Origin: Clostridiales bacterium
GTDB lineage: Bacteria; Bacillota; Clostridia; Christensenellales; Aristaeellaceae
Direction: 5' to 3'
Length of the DNA: 64,000 nucleotides
NCBI GenBank assembly: GCA_015056155.1
Contig: SVGU01000004.1
Coordinates: 1 to 64,000 of the forward strand
Both the position numbers and the translations under genes were made by a program. Below are positions 1-9,946 of this stretch, piece by piece (within the stretch, counting starts at the first letter, position 1; the number at the start of each line of letters is the position of its first letter). Under the pieces are notes generated by a model. The model was not told where the DNA came from and did not search any database. It saw nothing but the letters and a program-made list of their open reading frames with translations.

Positions 1-2
1 AG

Positions 3-251
<249 letters not shown>

Positions 252-257
252 TGGCCT

Positions 258-283
258 TCGTCAAAATGCTGATGGCATTTTGA
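258..283. repeat. perfect-type hairpin GTCAAAATGC-tgatg-GCATTTTGAC in the pgk-tpiA spacer
   Basis: Inverted repeat read directly, followed by further small dyads up to about 420. Confidence 0.6.
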
Positions 284-491
284 CGAGTTTGCACTCCGTC
301 GCTGGTCGCTGCGCTCCCGGCCGCTCCTCCGTGTAAGGAAGCTTTTCCTGACGGAAAAGCGCGAAAATCGCCGCGCATGTCGCCGGTTTTCGATTTGCAG
401 TCTGCCGACGGCGAGTTACAATGACTTCAACCGTCCCCGTATTTCTGCGGGGACGGCTTTCCCTTGCAAATAATGATATGAGGTGATTCCA

Positions 492-1247
492 ATGCGCAAG
501 CCCATTATTGCTGGCAACTGGAAGATGAACAAGACCCCCGCCGAGGCTGCGGCGCTGGTCAATGAGCTCAAGCCCCTGGTGGCGGACGCTGCGTGCGACG
601 TGGTCGTGTGTGTGCCCGCGGTGGACATCGCTGCGGTGAAGGAAGCCGCTGCCGGCTCCAACATCAAGGTCGGCGCGCAGAACGTGCACTGGGCCGCGTC
701 CGGCGCTTACACCGGCGAGCTGAGTGCCGACATGCTGGTCGCCGCCGGCGTGGAATACGTGGTCATCGGCCACTCCGAGCGCCGTCAGTACTTCGGCGAG
801 ACCGACCGCACCGTCAACAAGCGCGTGCTGGCCGCTGTGGGTGCTGGCCTGAAGGCCATCCTGTGCGTGGGCGAGATGAAGGAAGTCCGTGAAGCCGGCG
901 CGACCGACGGCCTGGTGGATTTCCAGACCATCATGGCCCTGAACGGCCTGACCGCCGAGCAGGTGGCCGAGGAAGTCATCATCGCTTACGAGCCCGTTTG
1001 GGCCATCGGCACCGGCCTGACCGCCACCGATGAGCAGGCCAACGAGACCATCGGCGTGATCCGCAAGGCCATCGCCCGCGTGTATGGTCAGGAGTGCGCC
1101 GACAAGGTGCGCATCCAGTACGGCGGCTCCATGAACCCCAAGAACGTCAAGGGCCTGATGGCTCAGCCCGAGATCGACGGCGGCCTGATCGGCGGCGCGT
1201 CCCTGAAGGCTGCGGACTTCTCCCTGGTCGTCAACTACGACAAGTAA
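492..1247 (+). CDS. tpiA: triosephosphate isomerase
   Basis: [45 protein letters not shown] motifs; SD GAGGTG upstream. Confidence 0.98.
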   Translation: MRKPIIAGNWKMNKTPAEAAALVNELKPLVADAACDVVVCVPAVDIAAVKEAAAGSNIKVGAQNVHWAASGAYTGELSADMLVAAGVEYVVIGHSERRQYFGETDRTVNKRVLAAVGAGLKAILCVGEMKEVREAGATDGLVDFQTIMALNGLTAEQVAEEVIIAYEPVWAIGTGLTATDEQANETIGVIRKAIARVYGQECADKVRIQYGGSMNPKNVKGLMAQPEIDGGLIGGASLKAADFSLVVNYDK

Positions 1248-1256
1248 GCACACATA

Positions 1257-1290
1257 CAGGTCGCATCGCTGGCGGTGCGGCCTTTTTCAT
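1257..1290 (+). terminator. Rho-independent terminator after tpiA
   Basis: GGTCGCATCGctggCGGTGCGGCC followed by TTTTT. Confidence 0.7.
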
Positions 1291-1346
1291 TGGCTTGAAT
1301 GCGGCGGACGAATGTGATATGATATCAGCAAACGGGAGGTGAGGAA

Positions 1347-2105
1347 ATGGCGGATATGAAGCATGACAGCTCGACCCGTTCGTGGAACGCGATGGGCGAG
1401 GAGTGGCTGACCCTGGCGCAGACGGGCGAGAGCCGGATGCAGTTCATCATGCCGCATATGCTGTGGTATATGGGGGATGTGCGCGGCCTGCGCATCCTCG
1501 ACCTGGGCTGCGGCGAGGGCGGCTATTCGCGCAAACTGGCGTCTGCGGGCGCGGATGTGACTGCGGTGGACTGCTCGGAGGCGGCTGTTGCCTATGCCTG
1601 TCAGCAGGCGCAGCGCGAGGGGCTCGCCATCACCTGCCATGTGCGCAACGCGAACGACCTCTTCGGGCTCACGGACGCGTCCTTCGATGTGGTGCTGTCT
1701 TCGATGATGCTGATGGACGTGGAGGATCTCGCGGGTACGCTGGCGGAAGCGGTTCGCGTATTGAAGCCTGGCGGGCGCATGTTCGTCAGCATGCTGCACC
1801 CCTGCTTCGACGGCAATCATGAAAGCGGCATCGGCCGTCAGGGGCAGGGGGAAACCCGTGAGGTCGTGGTGAAGAATTACTTCGAGCCCCGCGAGTGGGA
1901 TGCGCCGCTGCCAAACGGCACGACCAGCGTCATCTGGCGGCACCGGACGCTCAGCGAATATGTGAAGGCCTTCCTCGCGGCTGGGCTGATCCTCACGGAT
2001 ATGCATGAGCCCCGCGCCACACAGGAGGAGGCGGACTTGTTCCGGTCATTGACGATGATCCGGCGCATTCCGCTGTTCCTCTACTGGGAGCTGAAAAAAT
2101 GCTGA
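1347..2105 (+). CDS. class I SAM-dependent methyltransferase
   Basis: LRILDLGCGEGGYSRKLA and VLKPGGRMFVSMLHP motifs. Confidence 0.85.
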   Translation: MADMKHDSSTRSWNAMGEEWLTLAQTGESRMQFIMPHMLWYMGDVRGLRILDLGCGEGGYSRKLASAGADVTAVDCSEAAVAYACQQAQREGLAITCHVRNANDLFGLTDASFDVVLSSMMLMDVEDLAGTLAEAVRVLKPGGRMFVSMLHPCFDGNHESGIGRQGQGETREVVVKNYFEPREWDAPLPNGTTSVIWRHRTLSEYVKAFLAAGLILTDMHEPRATQEEADLFRSLTMIRRIPLFLYWELKKC

Positions 2106-2392
2106 TCCGCAATGCCGTGATTGATGGGCTGATGACCGATCTGCGCCTGATGCACGGCCGGGTGCAGGAGATCGGAGTAGGGCTGCAAAAGGGGCTGTAT
2201 GAAGCCGGGATCGACCTGGCGGGGGACGAGCTGCGCCCCTGTATGGCGGAGGATCCGCTGCCGCCGCGCATCCGCAGGAAGCTGACGGCGCTCCCGCAGA
2301 CGGCGCATATCGTCCCCGGTACGCCTGCGCCGCTGGTACGCTGCCGGGCCGGGCAGATGATCGCGGTGATCGACGAGCACGCGGCGGACTGA
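2099..2392 (+). CDS. 97-aa protein resembling the N-terminal segment of amidohydrolases; function unknown
   Basis: ORF overlaps the preceding gene; LIRNAVIDGLMTDLRLMHGRVQEIG resembles LIKNA.I.DG...DI.I.DGKI.EIG. Confidence 0.5.
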   Translation: MLIRNAVIDGLMTDLRLMHGRVQEIGVGLQKGLYEAGIDLAGDELRPCMAEDPLPPRIRRKLTALPQTAHIVPGTPAPLVRCRAGQMIAVIDEHAAD

Positions 2393-2413
2393 CGCTGCAG
2401 AAAGGAGCTGGCC

Positions 2414-3628
2414 ATGACGATGAAAAACAGGGCTGAAACGCTGTACATCCCCCATGAAGCGATGCGCTTCTCCGGCTTCCGCGCGATGCTGGAAACGGCG
2501 CAGAAGCCGGGCTGCAGCCACATGTACGGCACGCTGGGCATGTACATGTTCTCCCACGCGGTGTGGCTGGCGAAGGCGATGCAGCGGGGCGGGTTTGACC
2601 GCATCGTGTTTATCGCCAGGGACGGCTACTGGGTGAAGCGGGCGTATGATGTGGTCGCGCCGGCCCTGAGGGTACAGGTGCCGTCGGATTATGTGCGAAT
2701 CTCGCGCAAGGCGGCGTTTCCGCTGCATTTCCGGCAGCCGGAGGAGCTGAGCCAGCTGCCGGACTGGGTGGATGTGACGGCCCACACGCCGGAGACGCTC
2801 TGCACAATGTTGTCGCCGTCGCTGCGGATGGACGAGGCGCCCTCGGCAATGGAGGTGGCGGGTCTGTCCATGCAGCAGCTCCTGACGGAGGAAGCGCTGC
2901 CCCGGTTTATCGCGGCCTGTCAGCAGTGCTGGGACGCGGCGGGCGCGGCAGCGTACCGGGAGCATGCCCGGGCGTACATTGCACCGAAGTTCACCGGGAA
3001 GTGCGCTACCTTTGACGTGGGCTACAACCTGCGCAGCGAGGCGGTCATCCGGGACCTGACCGGCGCGGACATCACGGCCTTCCTCACCCACACGGACAGC
3101 GATGCTCCTGACCGGCGCGGCGTGCCGTACCGGACGCTGTACGGACAGTCGCCCTGTGTGTCGTGGGTGGCGCGGGAGCAGTTTCTGCTGGAGGATGCGC
3201 CGCTGTGCACGGGCTATGACGCGGACGGCCCGGTGATGGCGGGGGCAGGGGAGCGTCCCTGCGAGGCGATCCGCCGCAGTCAGGAGGACGCGCTGCGCTT
3301 CGTGGAGGACATGGTCTGCGCATACGGCGAGCACCTTGCGCACATGCCCTTCCGCCCTGCGGACGGCTGCGCGGCCTTCGAGCATTTCCTGCACTGCGGG
3401 CCGTACCGGCTGATGAAGCCCTACCGCGCAAACGGCGTGGAGAACGCCTTCCATGACGGCACGAAGAACGGAGACAGCGCGTTCCTGCAATGGCGGCTGA
3501 TGCAGACCGACCTGCTGCTGGCACGGGGCATGCCCGTGTGGCGCGTGCGGCTGAAAAGGGCGCTCATCCGCCTGCAGGAGGATCCCCGCAGCTTCTGGCG
3601 GAAGCTGAATCCATTCGCGTCGGAATAA
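2414..3628 (+). CDS. HAD-like predicted hydrolase/glycan-associated protein
   Basis: ORF with SD AAAGGAGC; FDRIVFIARDGYWVKRAYDVV and YVRISRKAA resemble HAD-like domains seen in cell-surface glycan clusters. Confidence 0.5.
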   Translation: MTMKNRAETLYIPHEAMRFSGFRAMLETAQKPGCSHMYGTLGMYMFSHAVWLAKAMQRGGFDRIVFIARDGYWVKRAYDVVAPALRVQVPSDYVRISRKAAFPLHFRQPEELSQLPDWVDVTAHTPETLCTMLSPSLRMDEAPSAMEVAGLSMQQLLTEEALPRFIAACQQCWDAAGAAAYREHARAYIAPKFTGKCATFDVGYNLRSEAVIRDLTGADITAFLTHTDSDAPDRRGVPYRTLYGQSPCVSWVAREQFLLEDAPLCTGYDADGPVMAGAGERPCEAIRRSQEDALRFVEDMVCAYGEHLAHMPFRPADGCAAFEHFLHCGPYRLMKPYRANGVENAFHDGTKNGDSAFLQWRLMQTDLLLARGMPVWRVRLKRALIRLQEDPRSFWRKLNPFASE

Positions 3629-3752
3629 AGACGTGAAAGGGGTTTCAAATCATGCCCTGTTCCGCCGACTTTTTCCGAAAATGACATTGTATTCCCTGTC
3701 AATTGGTGCTATAATATGTGAAGGAATTCAACCGAAAGGAAGGATATACACC

Positions 3753-4325
3753 ATGAGCAAGTTTATCGTCGAGACCTCCGCCCGTCACGTGCACGTTTCC
3801 CAGAAGGATCTGGAGACCCTCTTCGGCGCCGGCTATCAGCTGACCCATAAGAAGGACCTGTCCCAGCCCGGCCAGTATGCCTGCGCGGAGCGCGTGGACG
3901 TCGTGGGCCCCAAGAAGACCCTGACCGGCGTGTCCATCCTGGGCCCCGTCCGTCCCGCCACCCAGGTGGAGATCTCCCTGACCGACGCCCGTTCCATCGG
4001 CTGCGCCGCTCCCATCCGTGAGTCCGGCGACACCGCCGGTTCCGGCGCCTGCAAGCTCGTCGGCCCCTGCGGCGAGGTCGAGCTGACCGAGGGCGTGATC
4101 GCTGCGAAGCGTCACATCCACATGACCCCCGCTGACGCTGAGGTCTTCGGCGTGCAGGACAAGGAGATCGTGTCCGTGAAGATCGACAACGAGGGCCGCG
4201 CCCTGATCTTCGGCGATGTGGTCGTCCGCGTGAGCGAGAAGTTCGCCCTGGCCATGCACATCGACACCGACGAAAGCAACGCTGCCGCCTGCGGCCGCGA
4301 GGTGTACGGCACCATCGTCAAGTAA
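3753..4325 (+). CDS. pduL: phosphate propanoyltransferase / PduL-type phosphotransacylase
   Basis: ETSARHVHVSQKDLETLFG, LGPVR..TQVEIS, AAKRHIHMTPADAE; two His-rich PduL motifs. Confidence 0.92.
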   Translation: MSKFIVETSARHVHVSQKDLETLFGAGYQLTHKKDLSQPGQYACAERVDVVGPKKTLTGVSILGPVRPATQVEISLTDARSIGCAAPIRESGDTAGSGACKLVGPCGEVELTEGVIAAKRHIHMTPADAEVFGVQDKEIVSVKIDNEGRALIFGDVVVRVSEKFALAMHIDTDESNAAACGREVYGTIVK

Positions 4326-4409
4326 GACCCCTTCCACCCCGGCGGAGCTTCTGCCGGGGCGGTTCCGTTCAAGATACCGCATATCATGATGAATAAGGAG
4401 TGCATGAAC

Positions 4410-5609
4410 ATGAAGATCCTGATTGTGAATGCTGGTTCTTCCTCCCTGAAGTACCAGCTGGTGGACATGGACAACGAGAGCGTCATCGCCAAGGGCGGCG
4501 TGGAGCGCATCGGCCTGGAAGGCGCGAACCTGAAGCAGAAGGACGCCGAGGGCAATGTGAACGCCAAGTTCGAGCAGCCCATCGAGAACCACGTCGTCGC
4601 CTGCGACCTGATGATCAAGGCCCTGCTGGAGTCCAAGGTCATCGCGTCCATGGACGAGATCGGCGCTGTCGGCCATCGCGTGCTGCACGGCGGCGAGGAG
4701 TTCACCGCCTCCTGCATCATCACCGAGGAAGTCAAGGCGGCCATCCGCAAGTACATCCCCCTGGGCCCGCTGCACAACCCCGCCAACCTGATGGGCATCG
4801 AGGCCTGCGAGAAGGTCATGCCCACCACGCCCCAGGTCGCCGTGTTCGACACCGCCTTCCATCAGACCATGCCCCCGAAGGCCTTCATGTACGGCGTGCC
4901 CTATGAATACTACAAGGAGATGGGCCTGCGCCGCTACGGCTTCCACGGCACTTCTCACCGCTACGTGTCCAAGCGCGTGTGCGAGTTCCTGAACATCGAT
5001 CCCGTGGGCAAGAAGATCATCGTCTGCCACCTGGGCAACGGCTCCTCCCTGTCCGCCGTGGTCGATGGCAAGTGCGTTGACACCTCCATGGGCCTGACCC
5101 CCCTCGAGGGCCTGCTGATGGGCACCCGCTGCGGCTCCTGCGATCCCGCGGTCGTGCAGTTCATCGCCAACAACAAGAACATGACCCCCGATCAGGTCCT
5201 GAACCTGATGAACAAGCAGTCCGGTCTGCTGGGCATCGCCGGCGAGGGCACCTCCGACATGCGCGATATCGATCGTCTGGCGGACGGCGGCCACGAGCGC
5301 GCTGCGCTGGCCCGCGACATGCTGCACTACCAGATCAAGAAGCTGATCGGCTCCTACATCGCCGCGATGAACGGCGTGGACGTGATCGTCTTCACCGCCG
5401 GCATCGGCGAGAATGGTCCCGAGCTGCGCGAGGCTGTCATGGAGCAGTTCGGCTGGCTGGGCATCAAGATCGACAAGGAAGTCAACAACTGCAGGGGCAA
5501 GGAAGTTGTTATTTCCACCCCCGATTCCAAGGTCACCGTGTGCGTCATCCCCACCAACGAGGAGATCATGATCGCCCGCGATACCAAGGAACTGGTTGAG
5601 GGCAAGTAA
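4410..5609 (+). CDS. ackA: acetate kinase
   Basis: MKILIVNAGSSSLKYQL, GHRVLHGGE, RRYGFHGTSHRYV, MGLTPLEGLLMGTR, FTAGIGENG. Confidence 0.98.
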   Translation: MKILIVNAGSSSLKYQLVDMDNESVIAKGGVERIGLEGANLKQKDAEGNVNAKFEQPIENHVVACDLMIKALLESKVIASMDEIGAVGHRVLHGGEEFTASCIITEEVKAAIRKYIPLGPLHNPANLMGIEACEKVMPTTPQVAVFDTAFHQTMPPKAFMYGVPYEYYKEMGLRRYGFHGTSHRYVSKRVCEFLNIDPVGKKIIVCHLGNGSSLSAVVDGKCVDTSMGLTPLEGLLMGTRCGSCDPAVVQFIANNKNMTPDQVLNLMNKQSGLLGIAGEGTSDMRDIDRLADGGHERAALARDMLHYQIKKLIGSYIAAMNGVDVIVFTAGIGENGPELREAVMEQFGWLGIKIDKEVNNCRGKEVVISTPDSKVTVCVIPTNEEIMIARDTKELVEGK

Positions 5610-5626
5610 TCCAATCAAGCGTATAA

Positions 5627-5655
5627 GCGCCGGGGGAGATTTTCCCCCGGTCTTT
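5627..5655 (+). terminator. terminator after ackA
   Basis: CCGGGGGAgattTTCCCCCGG followed by TCTTT. Confidence 0.65.
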
Positions 5656-5738
5656 ACCGTTTTTTCTGCGGAAAGGTGTTGACAAATCCGCGAGAAAATC
5701 CTATAATATGAGACGGTCTAATTTGAGGTGATGAGCAC

Positions 5739-6251
5739 TTGAAGCTGGATGTTCTCCGTGCACTGCGTAATCCCGGTACGGAATACGCCTTTTCCGTGGA
5801 GCAGACCATGGCTCCGCAGGACGTGAACGGCGCGGAGGTCGGTTTTGACCCGGTCGTGATCACGGGCGTTATGGTCGCCGATGAAGACGGCAGCGTCACG
5901 CTGGACGGAAAGCTTACCACGGTCGCTCATGCTCAATGCGCCAATTGTCTTGCCCCTGCGTCCAGTGTTGTGGAGGGCGAATTCCGGGAAACCTTCGTTC
6001 ACGGAGGCGATCCGGAGGACGATGAGAGCTTCTGCTATGATGGCGGCGCTCTTGACCTGACCAAGCTGACGCTGTCCTACGTGATGTTCAATCTGCCCAT
6101 GCGCTTCCTCTGTCGGGAAGATTGCGTGTGCGAGTTCGACGGCGTGGGGGAAGATGTGACGATGCTTTGCCAGGACGATTTGAATGTTCAGCGTCCTTTT
6201 GCGGCATTGCAGCAGTTGCTGGCTGAAAAGTCTGACAACGAAGAAAACTGA
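5739..6251 (+). CDS. YceD/DUF177 family protein (TTG start)
   Basis: CANCLAP...EGEFRETF...ALDLTKLTLSYVMFNLPMRFLCREDC; directly upstream of rpmF as usual. Confidence 0.8.
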   Translation: MKLDVLRALRNPGTEYAFSVEQTMAPQDVNGAEVGFDPVVITGVMVADEDGSVTLDGKLTTVAHAQCANCLAPASSVVEGEFRETFVHGGDPEDDESFCYDGGALDLTKLTLSYVMFNLPMRFLCREDCVCEFDGVGEDVTMLCQDDLNVQRPFAALQQLLAEKSDNEEN

Positions 6252-6294
6252 GGTCAGCAATGGCTGCCCCATAAAAGGATGAGGAGGTGTAATA

Positions 6295-6486
6295 ATGGCT
6301 ACTCCTAAGGGAAAGATCTCTAAGGCTCGCAAGCACAGCCGTCAGGCTAACTGGAAGCTCACCCTGCCCGGCATCGTTGAGTGCCCCCAGTGCCATGAGA
6401 TGAAGCTGGCTCACCGCGTCTGCAAGCAGTGCGGTTACTACAAGGGCGTTCAGGTCGTCGTGAAGAACGAGGAGAAGGACGCGTAA
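6295..6486 (+). CDS. rpmF: 50S ribosomal protein L32
   Basis: MATPKGKISKARKHSRQANWKL...CPQCHEMKLAHRVCKQCGYYKG. Confidence 0.97.
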   Translation: MATPKGKISKARKHSRQANWKLTLPGIVECPQCHEMKLAHRVCKQCGYYKGVQVVVKNEEKDA

Positions 6487-6559
6487 GGGGTCTTCGACCC
6501 TCTTTCCGCCGATCTTGCGCGGGAATTGAGTTGACTTCCGCGGCCATGCAAGGTATGGC

Positions 6560-6848
6560 CCCAAATAAAGTACACATCGCTCGCAAATGAAGAGGAGTAC
6601 CTCAATGTCCGTGCGGATAGAGAGGGCGGTTCACCGGCTGGAAGACCGCCTGCGCGTCGGGTGAGGGAAGGTCGCTTCACAGAGCATCATTTGAACGCAG
6701 GGATTCTCTGTCAGTAGCTTGGTGCGGCTCGCGCCCGTTACAGCGCGTCAGAGGCGATCGGGTGGACTGTGTCCATCCCCGTTTGCGAAGCAAGGTGGTA
6801 CCACGGAGCAGCTCCGTCCTTCGGGATGGGGCTGCTTTGCTTTTTGGA
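6560..6848 (+). promoter_or_regulatory. T-box leader upstream of valS
   Basis: AGAGAG-GGCGGTTC element, T-box AAGGTGGTACCACGGAG (6792-6808), terminator GCAGCTCCGTCC-ttcg-GGATGGGGCTGC with T-rich tail; candidate Val specifier GTC at 6671-6673. Confidence 0.9.
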
Positions 6849-6858
6849 GGAATGTACG

Positions 6859-7056
6859 ATGACAACAGCAAGATACTGGAAAATAAACGAGAGCAACCTG
6901 AGTGTTGGCGAGTTTGTTGTGATGCTGTTGTTCGCTGCGATGATGTGCTGGCTGGTACCAGCGTTGGAGAAACGCGGCCTGCACAGTTGGGCGATGGTAA
7001 CGAAGTACGCCGCAGTGATTGGTCTGATTGTATGCCTGATTCTTGCATTTGTCTGA
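6859..7056 (+). CDS. 65-aa predicted membrane protein between T-box and valS
   Basis: ATG with SD GGAGGA; hydrophobic segments FVVMLLFAAMMCWLVPAL and AAVIGLIVCLILAFV. Confidence 0.7.
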   Translation: MTTARYWKINESNLSVGEFVVMLLFAAMMCWLVPALEKRGLHSWAMVTKYAAVIGLIVCLILAFV

Positions 7057-7176
7057 ATAAGTAAAGCAGGAAGGTGGTGACCCGTATGAACTGCATAGCC
7101 TTGCGCCATGTGGGCGCGGTCGCCCGCATGAGCCGTCTGTGACATTCTGACTACGATGAACATAGAGGTGACTACC

Positions 7177-9855
7177 ATGGAAATGGAAAAGACGTATAAT
7201 CCCCAAGCTATTGAGAATGAGCTGTACAAGGCCTGGGAAGAGTCCGGCGCTTTCACCGCGCATCGCGTGGAGGGCAAGAAGCCCTTCACCATCGTGATGC
7301 CCCCGCCCAACATCACCGGCCAGCTGCACATGGGCCATGCGCTGGACTGCACGCTGCAGGACGCGGCTATCCGCTACCACCGCATGAAGGGCGACCCGAC
7401 CCTGTGGCTGCCCGGCACGGACCACGCTGCCATCGCCACCGAGGTGAAGATCGTCGAGGCCATGGCGAAGGAAGGCCTGACCAAGGAGAGCCTGGGCCGC
7501 GAGGGCTTCCTGAAGCGCGCCTGGAAGTGGAAGGAAGACTACGGCGGACGCATCGTGCACCAGCAGCGCCGCATGGGCGTGTCCTGCGACTGGAGCCGCG
7601 AGCGCTTCACGATGGACGAGGGCTGCTCCAAGGCCGTGCGCGAGACCTTCTGCCGCCTGTATGAGAAGAACCTGATCTACCGCGGCGCGCGCCTGGTCAA
7701 CTGGTGCCCCTGCTGCGAGACCTCCATCTCCGACGCAGAGGTGACCTACGAGGAGAAGCAGGGCAACTTCTGGCACCTGCTGTACCCCGTGAAGGAGACC
7801 GGCGAGATGCTGGAGCTGGCGACCACCCGTCCCGAGACGATGCTGGGCGATACCGCCGTGGCCATCAACCCCGAGGACGAGCGCTATGCCCACCTGCACG
7901 GCTGCCACGTGATCCTGCCGCTGATCAACCGCGAGATCCCGATCGTGTGCGACGAGCATGCGGACATGACCAAGGGCACCGGCGTGGTGAAAATCACCCC
8001 CGCCCATGACCCCAACGACAACGAGGTCGGCGCGCGCCACAACCTGCCCCTCGTGCGCTGCTTCACCTACGACGGCCACATGACCGGCGCGGCGGACGCC
8101 AGCGACGATATCGAGAACCTTGAGGTGCTGGACTGCGGCAAGTACGCCGGCATGACCACTGCCGAGGCCCGCAAGGCCATCGTGGCGGACCTGACCGAGC
8201 TGGGTCTGCTGAAGTCCGTGGAGCCCCTGACCCACGAGGTCGGCACCTGCTACCGCTGCCACACGGTCATCGAGCCGATGGTGTCCAAGCAGTGGTTCGT
8301 GTCCATGAAGACGCTGGCCAAGCCCGCCATCGAGGCCGTGACCTCCGGCGCGACCCAGTTCGTGCCCGAGCGCTTCTCCAAGCAGTACATGAACTGGATG
8401 ACCAACATCCGCGACTGGTGCATCTCCCGTCAGCTGTGGTGGGGCCACCGGATTCCCGTGTGGTACTGCGACGACTGCGGCGAAATGATGGTCCTGCGCG
8501 AGGATCCCTGCTGCTGCAGCAAGTGCCAGAGCAAGAATATCCATCAGGATGAGGACGTGCTGGATACCTGGTTCTCCTCCGCCCTGTGGCCCTTCTCTAC
8601 GCTGGGCTGGCCGGACAACACCGAGGACCTGAAGTACTTCTATCCCACCGACACGCTGGTGACCGGTTATGATATCATCACCTTCTGGGTGAGCCGCATG
8701 ATCACCATGGGCGTGGAGCAGATGGACGGCGTGACGCCCTTCAAGACCGTGCTGATCCATGGCCTGGTGCGCGACGAGCAGGGCCGCAAGATGTCCAAGA
8801 GCCTGGGCAACGGCGTGGATCCGCTGGAGGTCATCGACAAGTTCGGCGCGGATGCGCTGCGCTTCTCCCTGGTGATGGGCGTGTCCCCCGGCAACGACAC
8901 CCGCTATGCCGAGGCGAAGGTGGAGGCTGCCCGCAACTTTGCCAACAAGGTGTGGAACGCCAGCCGATTCGTGCTGATGAACGTGAACGAGCGCGTGGAG
9001 ATGCAGCCCGAGATGCTGACGACCGCCGACAAGTGGATCCTCAGCCGCTTCCAGGACGCTGCCCGCCAGATCTCCGGCAACATGGAGGAGGGCGAGTTCG
9101 GCCTGGCTGCCAACCGCATCTATGACTTCGCGTGGAGCGAGTTCTGCGACTGGTACATCGAGCTGGCCAAGCCGCGCCTGAACGGCGAGGATGAGGCCGC
9201 CAAGAAGGCCGTGCAGGGCGTGCTGCTCTACGTCCTGGAAGGTCTGCTGAAGCTGCTGCACCCCTTCATGCCCTTCCTCACCGAGCAGGTGTACAAGTCC
9301 CTGCCGGGCGCTGAGGGCTTCCTGATGCTGAAGGCCTGGCCGGAGATCAAGGCCGAGCTGGACTTCCCGCAGGACGAGAAGCTGATGGGCGGCGTGATCG
9401 AGATGATCCGCACCATCCGCAACCTGCGCACCGAGATGAACGTGGCGCCCTCCAAGCGTACCCGCATGATGTTTGTGGCCAACGAGGGCTGGGCGGATAC
9501 GCTGACCGCCTCCGACATGTACTTCCGCCGCCTCGCCGGCGCGAGCGAGACCGTGGTCATCGCTGCCGATCAGCTGGGCGAGGAGAAGACTGTGTCTGCC
9601 GTGACCGAGGCTGCGACGGTGTACATCCCCCTGGGCGATCTGGTGGACTTCGACAAGGAGCTCGCCCGCCTCGCCAAGGAGCAGGAGAACCTGACGAAGG
9701 AGATTGCCCGCGCGGAGGGCAAGCTGAACAACCAGGGCTTCGTGGCGAAGGCCCCTGCCGCCCTGGTGGAGCAGGAGAAGGCCAAGCTGGCCCTGAACCA
9801 GCAGAAGCTGGAGCAGGTGACGGCCCGCATCGCGGAGCTGAAGGCCTCCATGTAA
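7177..9855 (+). CDS. valS: valyl-tRNA synthetase
   Basis: PPPNITGQLHMGHALD, GTDHAAIATE, KMSKSLGNGVDP, C-terminal coiled-coil arm. Confidence 0.98.
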   Translation: MEMEKTYNPQAIENELYKAWEESGAFTAHRVEGKKPFTIVMPPPNITGQLHMGHALDCTLQDAAIRYHRMKGDPTLWLPGTDHAAIATEVKIVEAMAKEGLTKESLGREGFLKRAWKWKEDYGGRIVHQQRRMGVSCDWSRERFTMDEGCSKAVRETFCRLYEKNLIYRGARLVNWCPCCETSISDAEVTYEEKQGNFWHLLYPVKETGEMLELATTRPETMLGDTAVAINPEDERYAHLHGCHVILPLINREIPIVCDEHADMTKGTGVVKITPAHDPNDNEVGARHNLPLVRCFTYDGHMTGAADASDDIENLEVLDCGKYAGMTTAEARKAIVADLTELGLLKSVEPLTHEVGTCYRCHTVIEPMVSKQWFVSMKTLAKPAIEAVTSGATQFVPERFSKQYMNWMTNIRDWCISRQLWWGHRIPVWYCDDCGEMMVLREDPCCCSKCQSKNIHQDEDVLDTWFSSALWPFSTLGWPDNTEDLKYFYPTDTLVTGYDIITFWVSRMITMGVEQMDGVTPFKTVLIHGLVRDEQGRKMSKSLGNGVDPLEVIDKFGADALRFSLVMGVSPGNDTRYAEAKVEAARNFANKVWNASRFVLMNVNERVEMQPEMLTTADKWILSRFQDAARQISGNMEEGEFGLAANRIYDFAWSEFCDWYIELAKPRLNGEDEAAKKAVQGVLLYVLEGLLKLLHPFMPFLTEQVYKSLPGAEGFLMLKAWPEIKAELDFPQDEKLMGGVIEMIRTIRNLRTEMNVAPSKRTRMMFVANEGWADTLTASDMYFRRLAGASETVVIAADQLGEEKTVSAVTEAATVYIPLGDLVDFDKELARLAKEQENLTKEIARAEGKLNNQGFVAKAPAALVEQEKAKLALNQQKLEQVTARIAELKASM

Positions 9856-9870
9856 TTCCATAGTGATCCC

Positions 9871-9902
9871 GGGCGGGGAAGCTTTGGCTTCTCCGCTTTT
9901 TC
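9871..9902 (+). terminator. terminator after valS
   Basis: GCGGGGAAGC-tttg-GCTTCTCCGC followed by TTTTT. Confidence 0.75.
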
Positions 9903-9946
9903 GCGTGCACGGAAAAAGGCATGCCCGGTGGGGACATGCCTGCGGT

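Noticed and set aside
3699-5618. 639-aa minus-strand ORF antisense to pduL/ackA
   Set aside because: Shadow ORF opposite two confidently identified genes
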